DNA of 64,000 bases from Chryseobacterium panacisoli. Its GTDB lineage: Bacteria > Bacteroidota > Bacteroidia > Flavobacteriales > Weeksellaceae. The notes below the pieces were generated by a model, which was not told the DNA's origin, made no database searches, and saw nothing but the letters and a program-made list of their open reading frames with translations. Numbering within the stretch: the first letter of the stretch is position 1; the number at the start of each line of letters is the position of its first letter. The translations under genes were made by a program, and so were the position numbers. The stretch spans positions 186,001 to 250,000 of the forward strand of contig NZ_VTRU01000004.1 of assembly GCF_008274625.1 (NCBI RefSeq), written 5' to 3'. Below are positions 9,441 to 19,029 of this stretch, piece after piece.

Positions 9441-11096
9441 ATGAAGACTAAACATCCTAAAGGCCTGCCCTTCCTCTTTTTTACAGAGATGTGGGAACGT
9501 TTCGGGTATTACCTGATTCTTGGAATCTTTGTGCTGTATGTTATTGAGCCTACGGGCATGAAAGGAGGACTTGGACTACCTGACAAAACTGCTGATGATA
9601 TTTTCGGAACTTACATTGCCTTAACTTATCTGACTCCTTTCATTGGTGGATTTCTGGCAGACAGAGTTTTAGGATATATTAAATCTATTTATCTGGGAGG
9701 TTTTTTAATGGCTGCCGGATATATCGGTATGGGGGTGTTTAAAGATTTACCTCTGTTTTATGCTTCACTGGCATTAATTATTATTGGGAATGGTTTCTTT
9801 AAACCTACAATCTCAACATTACTGGGAAACCTTTATTCTGAGGAACCTTATAAAGCTAATAAAGACTCCGGATATAATATTTTCTACATGGGAATCAATA
9901 TCGGAGCATTTATCTGTAACATTATTGCAGCATTTATGCGTAATAAATTTGGCTGGGGTGAGGCATTCATCACTGCCGGAGTAGGAATGCTTATTGGTAT
10001 GGTGATTTTTACCATCGGAAGGAAGCATTATATCCATGCTGCACAAATGAAACCTGTACAGGAAGGAGATACCAAGCTTTCGGAAATTATGCTTAAAGTA
10101 TTTGTTCCTGCCATTATTGCCGGAGCAATAGGTTGGTTTGTTCCTAACAATATTTTTGGAAGTGACAGTACAGATGCCTTTATTTTTGCGTGTGTACCTG
10201 TAATCTACTTCTACGCATCCCTTTACTTTAAAGCTAAACCAGACGAAAAAGCCTCAATCGGAGCCCTACTTTCTGTATTCCTGATCAGTATGTTCTTCTG
10301 GGCTGTTTTCAAACAGAATGGTACAGCTTTAACGAGGTGGGCGAATTATTACACGGACAGAAGTGTTCCTGCTGCTCTTGAAAAGCCATTGGAAGGTATT
10401 TATATGGTGGAAGGTAAGAGCTATGAAAACAAAGAAACTCCGGTGTATGACAATCAGTTCAGATCTCAAAAAGATGACAATGGAGAAACTAAAAAGGAAA
10501 TGGGGAAAGATGTTTATTTTAAAAACATATCTCCTGAACAGCGTGCTGCCCTTGAGAAAAACCCTGAAAACAAAGTATATTTATACAATACAGAATTATT
10601 CCAGTCTATCAATCCGTTCTGGGTTATTGCTTTGACTCCAGTGATCGTTGGATTTTGGGCATTGTTGAGAAGAAAAGGAAAAGAACCATTGACTCCAACC
10701 AAGATTGTTTTAGGACTATTTATTTCCGGACTTTCCTGTCTGGTAATGGTTTTAGCAGTCATGGCCGGAGATAATGGTGCTGTAAAAGTATCTCCACTAT
10801 GGCTTGTTGCCAGCTATGGAGTAATTACCATCGGGGAATTATGTTTGTCTCCAATGGGACTTTCCTTTGTATCCAAGCTCTCTCCTGCAAGAATCACCGC
10901 ATTGATGATGGGAGGATTCTTCCTTGCGAACTCTGTGGGAAATAAGCTTTCCGGAATCCTGGCAAGTACATGGTATAACTACGAAAACAAAACGAATTAT
11001 TTCCTTGTTAATTTTGCTTTGTTAATATTTGCTACACTTTTAGGTCTTTCTATGTTAAAAAGGCTGAATAAAATTATGACAGAAAAAGGACATTAA
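9441..11096 (+). CDS. POT family peptide:H+ symporter (1 of 3)
   Basis: 551 residues from the ATG at 9441, giving MKTKHPKGLPFLFFTEMWERFGYY, the usual N-terminus. The ExxER motif (EMWER, proton coupling), the PTR2-type FFKPTISTLLGNLY and the IFYMGINIGAF signature are present, and about 14 hydrophobic helices span the inner membrane. A hydrophilic insertion of about 80 residues (near 305-385) lies between helices, larger than in the neighbouring copies and typical of Bacteroidota POT proteins. It should import di- and tripeptides with protons, which fits with the secreted dipeptidyl peptidase encoded upstream (inference). Own terminator. Confidence 0.92.
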   Translation: MKTKHPKGLPFLFFTEMWERFGYYLILGIFVLYVIEPTGMKGGLGLPDKTADDIFGTYIALTYLTPFIGGFLADRVLGYIKSIYLGGFLMAAGYIGMGVFKDLPLFYASLALIIIGNGFFKPTISTLLGNLYSEEPYKANKDSGYNIFYMGINIGAFICNIIAAFMRNKFGWGEAFITAGVGMLIGMVIFTIGRKHYIHAAQMKPVQEGDTKLSEIMLKVFVPAIIAGAIGWFVPNNIFGSDSTDAFIFACVPVIYFYASLYFKAKPDEKASIGALLSVFLISMFFWAVFKQNGTALTRWANYYTDRSVPAALEKPLEGIYMVEGKSYENKETPVYDNQFRSQKDDNGETKKEMGKDVYFKNISPEQRAALEKNPENKVYLYNTELFQSINPFWVIALTPVIVGFWALLRRKGKEPLTPTKIVLGLFISGLSCLVMVLAVMAGDNGAVKVSPLWLVASYGVITIGELCLSPMGLSFVSKLSPARITALMMGGFFLANSVGNKLSGILASTWYNYENKTNYFLVNFALLIFATLLGLSMLKRLNKIMTEKGH

Positions 11097-11121
11097 AATC
11101 CTTAATATTATAAAGATAAGT

Positions 11122-11150
11122 AAGCTGCGGAATAGTTCCGCAGCTTTTTT
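11122..11150 (+). terminator. Terminator after POT gene 1
   Basis: An 11-bp perfect stem (AAGCTGCGGAA / TTCCGCAGCTT), a TAG loop and a T run. Confidence 0.9.
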
Positions 11151-11172
11151 ATTTAAAAATAAAATTAAAACC

Positions 11173-11202
11173 TTGCCAAAAACCCAAAATAAACTATATT
11201 TG
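11173..11202 (+). promoter_or_regulatory. Promoter of POT gene 2
   Basis: A TTG -33 element (11173-11175) and TATATTTG -7 element (11195-11202) are separated by 19 bp, a full match to the Bacteroidota consensus. The start codon is at 11231. Confidence 0.7.
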
Positions 11203-11230
11203 TCAGTCTTAACAAAAATTAACAATAGAA

Positions 11231-12985
11231 ATGGATAATATTGAAGCATTGAGTCCGAAACCGGATGAATTTGTAGAGAATAAGAATTCCAGGCATCCTA
11301 AAGGATTATGGGTTCTTTTCGGAACAGAAATGTGGGAGCGTTTCAACTTTTATGGGATGAGAGCACTTTTGACGCTCTTCATGGTAAATTCCTTATTAAT
11401 AAAAGAAGCTGATGCGGCGATCATCTATGGTGGATTTCTAGCTTTATGTTATTTAACACCTCTTTTAGGAGGGTTTATTGCTGATAAGTATATTGGAAAC
11501 AGATTTGCGATCATCATTGGAGGATCATTAATGGCTATTGGCCAGTTCTTATTATTTATCAGTGCTTCAACTTTCTCAGCAGACATTGGAAGTGCTAAAC
11601 TGATCATGTGGCTGGCATTATTCGTTATTATTTTTGGTAACGGATTCTTCAAACCTAATATTTCCTCAATGGTAGGAAGTCTTTATCCAAAGCAGGAAAA
11701 ATCTAAACTGGATTCAGCCTTCACCATTTTCTATATGGGGATCAACATCGGAGCATTCCTTGGTCAGTTTATCTGTCCATACGTAGGAGACGTAAAAGAT
11801 GCTGCAACAGGAGTAAGAGATATCTTTGCTTTCAAATGGGGATTCTTAGCAGCTTCTATTGCAATGGTAATCGGAACTGTAACATTCTTTATCCTTAAAA
11901 ACAAATATGTAGTAACTCCGGAAGGAAGACCTATCGGAGGATTACCAAAAAATAATACAAGTGCTGACTTTGAAGAAGGAGAAACACAAACTGCTAAATT
12001 CTCAGGTCAGGCTTTAGGAATTACAGGAGGAATATTTGTTGTTTTATTCTTCGTTTTCAGATACCTTCTTGTAGGTGAATTTGGATTCAATTCCGTTGAA
12101 ATGGGACAACTGATCAAAGGAATCATCTATCCATTTATCTATTCAGCGGGTATTGCTCTTGCTTTCTTAATTATGTCTTCTGCAGAAAATAAGATAGAAA
12201 GACAAAGAATCTGGGTAATCTATATTGTATCATTCTTTATTATTTTCTTCTGGGCTGCATTTGAACAGGCAGGATCTTCATTAACATTTATTGCGGATAA
12301 CCAAACAGACAGAAACATTTTCGGATGGAATATGCCTCCTTCAATGGTTCAGATCTTTAACGGAATTTTCGTAGTTCTTTTGGCTGTTCCTTTCAGTTTG
12401 TGCTGGGATAAACTAAGAGCAAAAGGAAAAGAGCCGGTATCTCCGTTCAAACAAGCAATGGGACTGGCATTGATCGCTCTTTCTTATTTCATTATTGCAC
12501 ACAATGTAAAAGATCTTGGAAACTCAGGATTATTAGCAATCAAATGGTTAATGTTATTATATTTCATCCAGACTTGTGGTGAGCTTTGTCTTTCTCCAAT
12601 TGGTTTATCATTGGTTGGTAAGCTTGCTCCAAAAAGATTTGCTTCATTATTATATGGTGTTTTCTTCATTTCTAACGCTGCTGGTTATGCATTAGCTGGT
12701 TCATTAGGAGCACTTATCCCTGCAACAGGTGATAAATTCAAGAAAGCAGAAGAAATAGGAGTAAATCTTCAGGATGTATTAGATAAAAAAGTAACCTTAA
12801 CTGCAGATCAGGTAGCTGCTTTTGATAAAGCTCAGCTTCCGTTACACAACCCTACTTTTGTAGGATTTGAAATTCACAACCTATTTGAATTCTTCATGGT
12901 ATTCGTAGTACTTTGTGGTATTGCTTCTGTAATCTTAGGTTTAATTTCACCTATCTTAAAGAAAATGATGCACGGTGTAAACTAA
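11231..12985 (+). CDS. POT family peptide:H+ symporter (2 of 3)
   Basis: 584 residues with the same landmarks as its neighbour: RHPKGLWVLFGTEMWERFNFYGMR (ExxER motif), GNGFFKPNISSMVGSLY and FYMGINIGAF. About 14 membrane helices are visible, and the C-terminal third contains an extra loop with KKAEEIGVNLQDVLDKK. Sequence differences from POT 1 and POT 3 suggest old paralogues with different substrate preferences rather than a recent duplication. Own promoter and terminator. Confidence 0.92.
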   Translation: MDNIEALSPKPDEFVENKNSRHPKGLWVLFGTEMWERFNFYGMRALLTLFMVNSLLIKEADAAIIYGGFLALCYLTPLLGGFIADKYIGNRFAIIIGGSLMAIGQFLLFISASTFSADIGSAKLIMWLALFVIIFGNGFFKPNISSMVGSLYPKQEKSKLDSAFTIFYMGINIGAFLGQFICPYVGDVKDAATGVRDIFAFKWGFLAASIAMVIGTVTFFILKNKYVVTPEGRPIGGLPKNNTSADFEEGETQTAKFSGQALGITGGIFVVLFFVFRYLLVGEFGFNSVEMGQLIKGIIYPFIYSAGIALAFLIMSSAENKIERQRIWVIYIVSFFIIFFWAAFEQAGSSLTFIADNQTDRNIFGWNMPPSMVQIFNGIFVVLLAVPFSLCWDKLRAKGKEPVSPFKQAMGLALIALSYFIIAHNVKDLGNSGLLAIKWLMLLYFIQTCGELCLSPIGLSLVGKLAPKRFASLLYGVFFISNAAGYALAGSLGALIPATGDKFKKAEEIGVNLQDVLDKKVTLTADQVAAFDKAQLPLHNPTFVGFEIHNLFEFFMVFVVLCGIASVILGLISPILKKMMHGVN

Positions 12986-13006
12986 TTGTATCAACAAAAT
13001 ATAATA

Positions 13007-13038
13007 AAACCTCTGCTAAGTCAGAGGTTTTTTTTATT
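13007..13038 (+). terminator. Terminator after POT gene 2
   Basis: A 9-bp stem (AAACCTCTG / CAGAGGTTT) followed by eight T residues. Confidence 0.9.
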
Positions 13039-13043
13039 TTCGT

Positions 13044-14036
13044 ATGATGGAAATTTCCGAAGATTTTTTATTCCAATCCGTAAAGGAGATCATTAAGCAG
13101 TCGCGCGAAAAAGTTTTTCGGATAGCGAATTCTACTTTACTGCTCACCTACTGGCAAATCGGAAAACTTATTGTGGAAGATGAGCAACAAGGAAAAGAAC
13201 GTGCAGAATACGGAAAATATACGCTCAAAAAGCTTTCTCAAAAGCTTACTTTAGAATTTGGAAAAGGGTTTGATGAAAGTAACTTAAGAAATATGCGCTC
13301 TTTTTATCATGCATTTCCAATATGTGACGCACTGCGTCACGAATTGAGCTGGACCCACTATAGACTATTGATAAGGTTGGACAATAGTGATAAGATGAAT
13401 TATTATATCAATGAATCTGTTCAAAATAACTGGAACTACAGAGATCTAAAAAGACAAATCAATTCTCTTGCCTATGAACGGGTTTTAGAACATAAAAAGT
13501 CTTCCACAGACAGCATCCACAGTGTTTTAAAAGATCCTTATATTTTTGAATTCCTGGGTTTAAAAGCTGATGAACAATTTTCTGAAAAAGAAATTGAAAC
13601 AGCCATTATTGATCATATTCAAAAATTCTTACTGGAATTTGGAAAGGGATTCGCTTTTGTAGCAAGACAGCAACATATTTCAACTGATACGTCGGACTTC
13701 TATATTGATCTTGTCTTTTATAACTACATATTAAAGTGTTTTGTTATCATCGATCTAAAAACCGAAGAACTTTCCCATCAGGATATTGGACAGATTGATA
13801 TGTATGTAAGAATGTATGATGATTTGAAACGTGGTGAAGGTGATAACCCCACCATCGGAATTCTACTATGCTCAGAAAAGGATGAGACCATTGTAAAATA
13901 CTCCGTCCTAAATGATAAAAACAATTTATTTGCCAGCAAATACCTGCTGTACCTCCCAAAAGAAGAAGAATTAAAACAAATTATTGACCAGGACAGAATC
14001 CGTTTTGAACTGGATCAGAAAGATAAAAACCCTTAA
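13044..14036 (+). CDS. YhcG/DUF1016-type PDDEXK nuclease domain protein
   Basis: 330 residues. The N-terminal half has the DUF1016 features: NSTLLLTYWQIGKLI, EYGKYTLKKLSQKL, FGKGFDESNLRNMRSFY and LSWTHYRLLIRL. The C-terminal nuclease core shows FYIDLVFYN, an acidic residue, then CFVIIDLKTEEL, giving the D-x11-DxK arrangement of the PD-(D/E)xK fold, and a QxxxY-like GQIDMYVRMYDD. Relatives are thought to act in DNA repair or as companions of mobile or restriction elements; the substrate is unknown. It starts 6 bp after the terminator of POT 2 and ends 23 bp before POT 3, so it seems inserted in the transporter cluster. Start is ATG at 13044 or the next codon. Confidence 0.85.
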   Translation: MMEISEDFLFQSVKEIIKQSREKVFRIANSTLLLTYWQIGKLIVEDEQQGKERAEYGKYTLKKLSQKLTLEFGKGFDESNLRNMRSFYHAFPICDALRHELSWTHYRLLIRLDNSDKMNYYINESVQNNWNYRDLKRQINSLAYERVLEHKKSSTDSIHSVLKDPYIFEFLGLKADEQFSEKEIETAIIDHIQKFLLEFGKGFAFVARQQHISTDTSDFYIDLVFYNYILKCFVIIDLKTEELSHQDIGQIDMYVRMYDDLKRGEGDNPTIGILLCSEKDETIVKYSVLNDKNNLFASKYLLYLPKEEELKQIIDQDRIRFELDQKDKNP

Positions 14037-14059
14037 TTAGAACTTAATCATATATCATT

Positions 14060-15595
14060 ATGAGCTTAACTTTAGATGAAATACAAAATTTCAAAGGAAA
14101 ATATCCCAGACAGATCTGGAGCCTTTTTTTCTCTGAAATGTGGGAACGTTTCTGTTTCTACGGAATGCGTGGAATGCTTACTTTTTTTATAGTAAATGTT
14201 CTATTTGAAAATTCTCACTTAAAAATTGCAGAAAAAAATGAAATTGCCAATCTCCAATATGCAGCAATTCAAGCATTTGTTTATGCATTTACTTTTTTAG
14301 GAGGAATATTTGCAGATAAAATTCTCGGTTTTAGGAAGTCTCTATTTTGGGGAGGCATTTTAATGATTGCTGGGAGTATTATCTTATCAATTAATCCACA
14401 TGAATATTTCTTCCTTGGAATATCTTTTACTGTAGTAGGAACTGGTTTTTTTAAACCAAACATTTCAACAATGGTTGGCTATTTATACAAACCAAATGAT
14501 GAAAGAAGAGACGCCGGTTTTTCATTATTTTATGCTGGGATCAATTTGGGAGCACTTATTGGAGGTTATGTATGTATTACAATTGGTAAAGGAGAAATGC
14601 TTTCGAATTATATTCCAGAACACTTAAGATGGAATATTGCGTTCAGTCTCGCGGCCTTTGTAATGGTAATTAGTTTAATTAATTTTGTATTTACACAACG
14701 TAGACTTGGAACAATAGGATTACAACCAGGCCACCCAATGTCCGACAATCCAGAAGCTAAGATTAGCAAATGGAAAGAGTATGCTGTTTATATCGGAACT
14801 TTTGCTTTGATTCCAATTATTCAAATAATGGTTCATAAAACAGAATATACAGATTACTTCATGTATATCATTGGGCCTCTTACCTTAGTTTATCTATTCT
14901 ATGAAATGACGAAGGTAACACCGTCTGAACGAAAAAAACTTCTGGCAGCTTTAATTTTTATACTTTTTTCAATTTTATTTTGGGGAATTTATGAACAAAG
15001 TGGTGGATCTTTAAGTATTTTCGCAGCAAATAATCTTAATAAAGATTTATTCGGACTAGATTCAAATGGTGTTAATAATTCAGGAGGTGCTTTTTTCATC
15101 ATATTTCTTGCTCCAATATTTGGTTTATTATGGCTTTGGCTTGGAAAGAAAAAAATTGAACCTAATACAATAATCAAATTTGGGCTTGGCTTTCTATTCT
15201 TAGGATTAGGTTACTATGTCCTTTTTGCTACAAAATTTTTCGCAAATCTACAAGGAATTACTTCGCTAAATATATTTACTATTGCACTTCTTGTTATTAC
15301 ATTTGGAGAACTTTGCTTATCCCCAATTGGTCTTTCAATCATGACCAAACTTTCTACAAAAAACCTACAAGGAATGATGATGGGAATGTGGTTCTTAGCT
15401 TCAGCATATGGACAATATGTCGCAGGACAAATAGGAGCCGGAATGGCTAAAGTAAAAGACGGCTCAACAAACTATGATGCTTTAGTCACTTATACTGATG
15501 GATATAAACAATTGGGTTTATACGCGGTAATTGCCGGAGTGGTATTAATTTTGATATCTCCGTACGTGAAAAAATTAATGCAAGATGTAAAATAA
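14060..15595 (+). CDS. POT family peptide:H+ symporter (3 of 3)
   Basis: 511 residues with the EMWERFCFYGMRG motif, FFKPNISTMVGYLY and FYAGINLGALIG. About 12-14 membrane helices and no long loop insertion. Third-codon positions are visibly richer in A and T than in POT 1 and 2, which could reflect a different origin. It follows the YhcG-type gene by 23 bp without a terminator between them, so the two may be cotranscribed. Confidence 0.9.
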   Translation: MSLTLDEIQNFKGKYPRQIWSLFFSEMWERFCFYGMRGMLTFFIVNVLFENSHLKIAEKNEIANLQYAAIQAFVYAFTFLGGIFADKILGFRKSLFWGGILMIAGSIILSINPHEYFFLGISFTVVGTGFFKPNISTMVGYLYKPNDERRDAGFSLFYAGINLGALIGGYVCITIGKGEMLSNYIPEHLRWNIAFSLAAFVMVISLINFVFTQRRLGTIGLQPGHPMSDNPEAKISKWKEYAVYIGTFALIPIIQIMVHKTEYTDYFMYIIGPLTLVYLFYEMTKVTPSERKKLLAALIFILFSILFWGIYEQSGGSLSIFAANNLNKDLFGLDSNGVNNSGGAFFIIFLAPIFGLLWLWLGKKKIEPNTIIKFGLGFLFLGLGYYVLFATKFFANLQGITSLNIFTIALLVITFGELCLSPIGLSIMTKLSTKNLQGMMMGMWFLASAYGQYVAGQIGAGMAKVKDGSTNYDALVTYTDGYKQLGLYAVIAGVVLILISPYVKKLMQDVK

Positions 15596-15636
15596 AAAAT
15601 AAGTAATTATGCTTATTTTTACCCAAATATCACAAT

Positions 15637-16170
15637 ATGAAGAAAATTTTAAGCATAATACTCTTCCTTTTATTAAATTTCAGTTTTGCCCAGGTAAAGT
15701 GGATGACCATTGATGAAGCCTTAAAAGCACAAAAGGAAAATCCTAAAAAAATACTGATTGATTTTTATGCAGACTGGTGCGGCCCATGCAAAATCATGGA
15801 TAAAAAAACCTACGGACATCCTGTGATTGCGCAGAACCTGAACGAGAATTATTATCCTGTAAAGTTTAATGCGGAAGAAAAAAAGAGTATTGAGATCTTT
15901 GGAAGAACATTTTCAAATCCTGATACCGAGCATAGAAAAGGAAAAAATTCACTGCATGAGTTTACTCAGTATATGAATGTAGGTGCTGTCCCAAGTACCG
16001 TTTTTCTGGATGAGCATGGAGATCCTATCACCATTCTTCAGGGAGAATTATCTGCCAAAGAGCTGGAACCCTATCTGGAACTGATCTCAAAAGATTTGTT
16101 CAAAAAGATCAAAACCAGAGAACAATGGGAAGATTACCAGAAAAAGTTCAAATCTAAAATTAAAGATTAA
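15637..16170 (+). CDS. Secreted thioredoxin-like protein
   Basis: 177 residues. A signal peptide (MKKILSIILFLLLNFSFA) is followed by a thioredoxin fold with DFYADWCGPCKIMDKKTYG near residue 42, an intact CGPC active site, and the cis-proline segment GAVPSTVFLDEHG. Probably a periplasmic disulfide reductase or oxidase. It follows POT 3 by about 40 bp and is ended by its own hairpin. Confidence 0.88.
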   Translation: MKKILSIILFLLLNFSFAQVKWMTIDEALKAQKENPKKILIDFYADWCGPCKIMDKKTYGHPVIAQNLNENYYPVKFNAEEKKSIEIFGRTFSNPDTEHRKGKNSLHEFTQYMNVGAVPSTVFLDEHGDPITILQGELSAKELEPYLELISKDLFKKIKTREQWEDYQKKFKSKIKD

Positions 16171-16216
16171 TCCAGACATCCCGATTTTCGGATTTAATTC
16201 TAAAAATTCACCATAC

Positions 16217-16245
16217 AGACTTCCGATTTTTTGGAAGTCTTTTTA
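16217..16245 (+). terminator. Terminator after the thioredoxin-like gene
   Basis: An 8-bp stem AGACTTCC / GGAAGTCT with an 8-base loop and a T run. Confidence 0.85.
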
Positions 16246-16329
16246 ATTTTACCGAAATTCGGGTCTTTATTTCTTTTGTCAAAAAATAAGGATCAAAAAA
16301 TTCAAAAACCCGCATCCTGAAATCTGAAA

Positions 16330-18417
16330 ATGAATCTCGAAACCTCTATAGAATACGTAAAAGGAATAGGTCCGGAAAGAGCAAAACTCATTAAAAGTGT
16401 ATTGGGCCTGACTACTGTTGAAGATATGCTGAACTTCTATCCTATCCGCTATCTGGATAAAAGTAAAATTTATACCGTTTCTCAGCTTCAGGAAGAAAGC
16501 AGCCAGGAAATACAATTGAGAGGAAGAATTACTCATGTTCAGGAAATCCAGACCGGGAAGACTAAAAGATTATCTGCGAAATTCAATGATGAAACAGGCA
16601 GTATGGATCTGGTATGGTTCCAGTATTCAAAATGGCTGAAAGAGCAGCTTCCTATTAACAGGGAGGTTTATATTTTTGGAAAGATTAATGTTTTCAACCG
16701 CCAGTTTTCTATGCCGCATCCGGAAATAGAAGCTGAGGAAAATAAAGAAGGAGATACAAGACTCAAACCTATTTATCCGAGTTCAGAAAAACTGACTAAA
16801 AGAGGATTAAGCCAAAAGTTTTTCCAGAATGCACTGAGAAATATCTGCAAAGAAATTCCGAATCTTATTGAAGAGAATTTTCCGGAATATCTGATGAAAA
16901 CCTTTAAATTCATGTCCAGACAGCACGCTTTTCTGAATGTTCATTTTCCAAAAGATAAAGAGCATTTTGATAAGGCGGATTACAGGTTGAAATTTGAAGA
17001 GTCATTCTTTTTTCAGTTAGGATATGGCCTAAAAAAGCTTCACCATAAAACTCAGGCTTATGGTAACCCTTTCCCTGTTATTGGGGATCATTTTAATGAT
17101 TTCTACGAAAACCACCTTCCTTTTGAACTTACGAATGCTCAGAAAAGAGTACTCAAGGAAATCCGTATTGATATGAAAAGGCCGATTCAGATGAACAGGC
17201 TTTTACAGGGTGATGTAGGATCAGGGAAAACGATGGTGGCCCTGTTAACCATGCTTATTGCTATGGACAACGGTTTTCAGAGCTGTCTGATGGCTCCCAC
17301 GGAAATTCTTGCCCAGCAGCATTATAACGGGATCAAAGAACTGCTAGAAAAAACCGGAATCAATATCCGCATTCTTACCGGCTCCAGCAAAGCAGCAGAA
17401 AGGAGAATTATCCATGAAGAACTGGAAAATGGTACGCTTTCAATTTTGGTGGGGACTCATGCCGTTTTAGAGGATAAGGTTAAATTTAAAAATCTCGGCT
17501 TGGCAATTATTGATGAGCAGCATAGATTCGGAGTGGCCCAGCGTGCTAAACTTTGGGCCAAAAATAAAATCCCGCCTCATATTCTGGTGATGACCGCTAC
17601 TCCTATTCCAAGGACTCTGGCAATGAGTTTTTATTCAGATCTGGATGTTTCCGTAATTGATGAAATGCCTGTGGGAAGAAAGCCTATCATTACTGCTCAC
17701 AGACGTGAAAAAGACAGACTGTATGTTTATAATTTCTGTAAAGATGAAATTAAGAAAGGCCGGCAGGTCTATTTTGTATATCCACTTATTGAGGAATCTG
17801 AAACTTTAGATTACAAAAATCTGGTGGAAGGTTTGGAACATGTTATGGATTATTTCTCAGAATACAATGTGACCATGCTTCATGGGAAGATGAAACCTGA
17901 TGAAAAAGACGCGGCAATGGCTTATTTCGCTTCGGGGAAAGCTGAAATTATGGTGGCAACTACAGTCATTGAAGTGGGAGTAAATGTCCCCAATGCTTCT
18001 GTAATGGTCATTGAAAGCTCAGAGAGATTCGGGCTTTCACAGCTTCATCAGCTGAGAGGGCGCGTAGGAAGAGGTGCTGAACAGAGTTACTGCATCCTGA
18101 TGACTTCAGATAAATTGTCTAAGGAAAGCAGAACACGTATTAGGACAATGACCGAAACCAATGACGGCTTTAAAATTTCTGAAGTGGATATGCAGCTTCG
18201 CGGTCCGGGAGATATTCTGGGTACCCAGCAAAGTGGTGTGGTAGATTTTAAGAGATTGGACCTGATTAATGATTCGGTGATTATTAAAACAACAAAAAAT
18301 ACGGTAGAAAAAATTCTGGAAGCCGATCCAATGCTGTCCAGACCTGATAATCTGATTATTAAAAACTATTATATCAGATACTACAAAGGAAAAAATAAAT
18401 GGAGTAAAATTTCATAA
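16330..18417 (+). CDS. recG: ATP-dependent DNA helicase RecG
   Basis: 695 residues, normal for RecG. The N-terminal OB-fold wedge domain (about residues 1-150, with VKGIGPERAKLIKS at the start) precedes the helicase domains: Walker A GDVGSGKT, DEQH box IIDEQHRFG, TATPIPRT, and the C-terminal QLRGRVGRG and MQLRGPGDILGTQQSG (TRG) motifs. It unwinds and reverses stalled replication forks and Holliday junctions. Start chosen at the ATG giving MNLETSIEYVKGIG. Confidence 0.96.
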   Translation: MNLETSIEYVKGIGPERAKLIKSVLGLTTVEDMLNFYPIRYLDKSKIYTVSQLQEESSQEIQLRGRITHVQEIQTGKTKRLSAKFNDETGSMDLVWFQYSKWLKEQLPINREVYIFGKINVFNRQFSMPHPEIEAEENKEGDTRLKPIYPSSEKLTKRGLSQKFFQNALRNICKEIPNLIEENFPEYLMKTFKFMSRQHAFLNVHFPKDKEHFDKADYRLKFEESFFFQLGYGLKKLHHKTQAYGNPFPVIGDHFNDFYENHLPFELTNAQKRVLKEIRIDMKRPIQMNRLLQGDVGSGKTMVALLTMLIAMDNGFQSCLMAPTEILAQQHYNGIKELLEKTGINIRILTGSSKAAERRIIHEELENGTLSILVGTHAVLEDKVKFKNLGLAIIDEQHRFGVAQRAKLWAKNKIPPHILVMTATPIPRTLAMSFYSDLDVSVIDEMPVGRKPIITAHRREKDRLYVYNFCKDEIKKGRQVYFVYPLIEESETLDYKNLVEGLEHVMDYFSEYNVTMLHGKMKPDEKDAAMAYFASGKAEIMVATTVIEVGVNVPNASVMVIESSERFGLSQLHQLRGRVGRGAEQSYCILMTSDKLSKESRTRIRTMTETNDGFKISEVDMQLRGPGDILGTQQSGVVDFKRLDLINDSVIIKTTKNTVEKILEADPMLSRPDNLIIKNYYIRYYKGKNKWSKIS

Positions 18418-19029
18418 AAAAACCGCAGAAAATACTTCCTGCGGCCCCCTTATAAAACTGTTATTTAGAAGAAATTACTTTTTGGTATATCCAAAAAATT
18501 CATTTTAATAGTTAAGGCTTAATATTTTGTGATGTGGTGTGAAAATATCTATATAACAATATTATTTGATAAGCTAAAACCTTAACTATTAAAACAAATT
18601 ATGAAAAACAAAATGAATTATTTTTTTCCAACTTGCTTATTATAAAAACTAACTGAGTTTCGGTGGAGATGAGGGAATGAAACGAATAAAAATATCTCCA
18701 ACTACTTTTGAGTTTTCATGATTGTACCGTTTTGTTTAAAGATCTTCTGTGCTTTAAAATTGGAAAAATTAATATAATTCATTTTGTTAACTAACATCGT
18801 GATTTATATAATTTTGTTTTTTAGAAACAATTACTTCTCATTCATCCGTATCTTCTACTATATAATGAAATTTGTGTCTCAGATTACTTTTACAAATGTC
18901 AGTATATTAATTCAGATCCTTTTTATATTATTTTAAGTATTAGTTATAAAATTTTCACTTATTTGTGAATAGTATGCATCAAATACGATTAATATTTTCT
19001 TAATATGAAATTAACAAATCCTTTATTCA
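18418..19029. other. Gene-free AT-rich stretch with a long-loop inverted repeat
   Basis: About 610 bp without a convincing gene. Just after recG there is a CCGCAG...CTGCGG hairpin, but it is followed by C residues rather than T, so it is a poor terminator. A perfect 15-bp inverted repeat lies at 18503-18517 and 18580-18594. A 14-codon ATG reading frame between 18601 and 18645 has no support. The remainder shows nothing recognisable. Confidence 0.6.
18503..18594. repeat. 15-bp inverted repeat, 62-bp spacer
   Basis: TTTTAATAGTTAAGG at 18503-18517 and its exact complement at 18580-18594 could close a 92-nt stem-loop. It could be a small-RNA gene, an element end or a regulator site; none is shown. 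Confidence 0.55.

Noticed and set aside
18418..18440. CCGCAG/CTGCGG hairpin as the recG terminator
   Set aside because: It is followed by CCCCC instead of a T run on the coding strand; only weak support.
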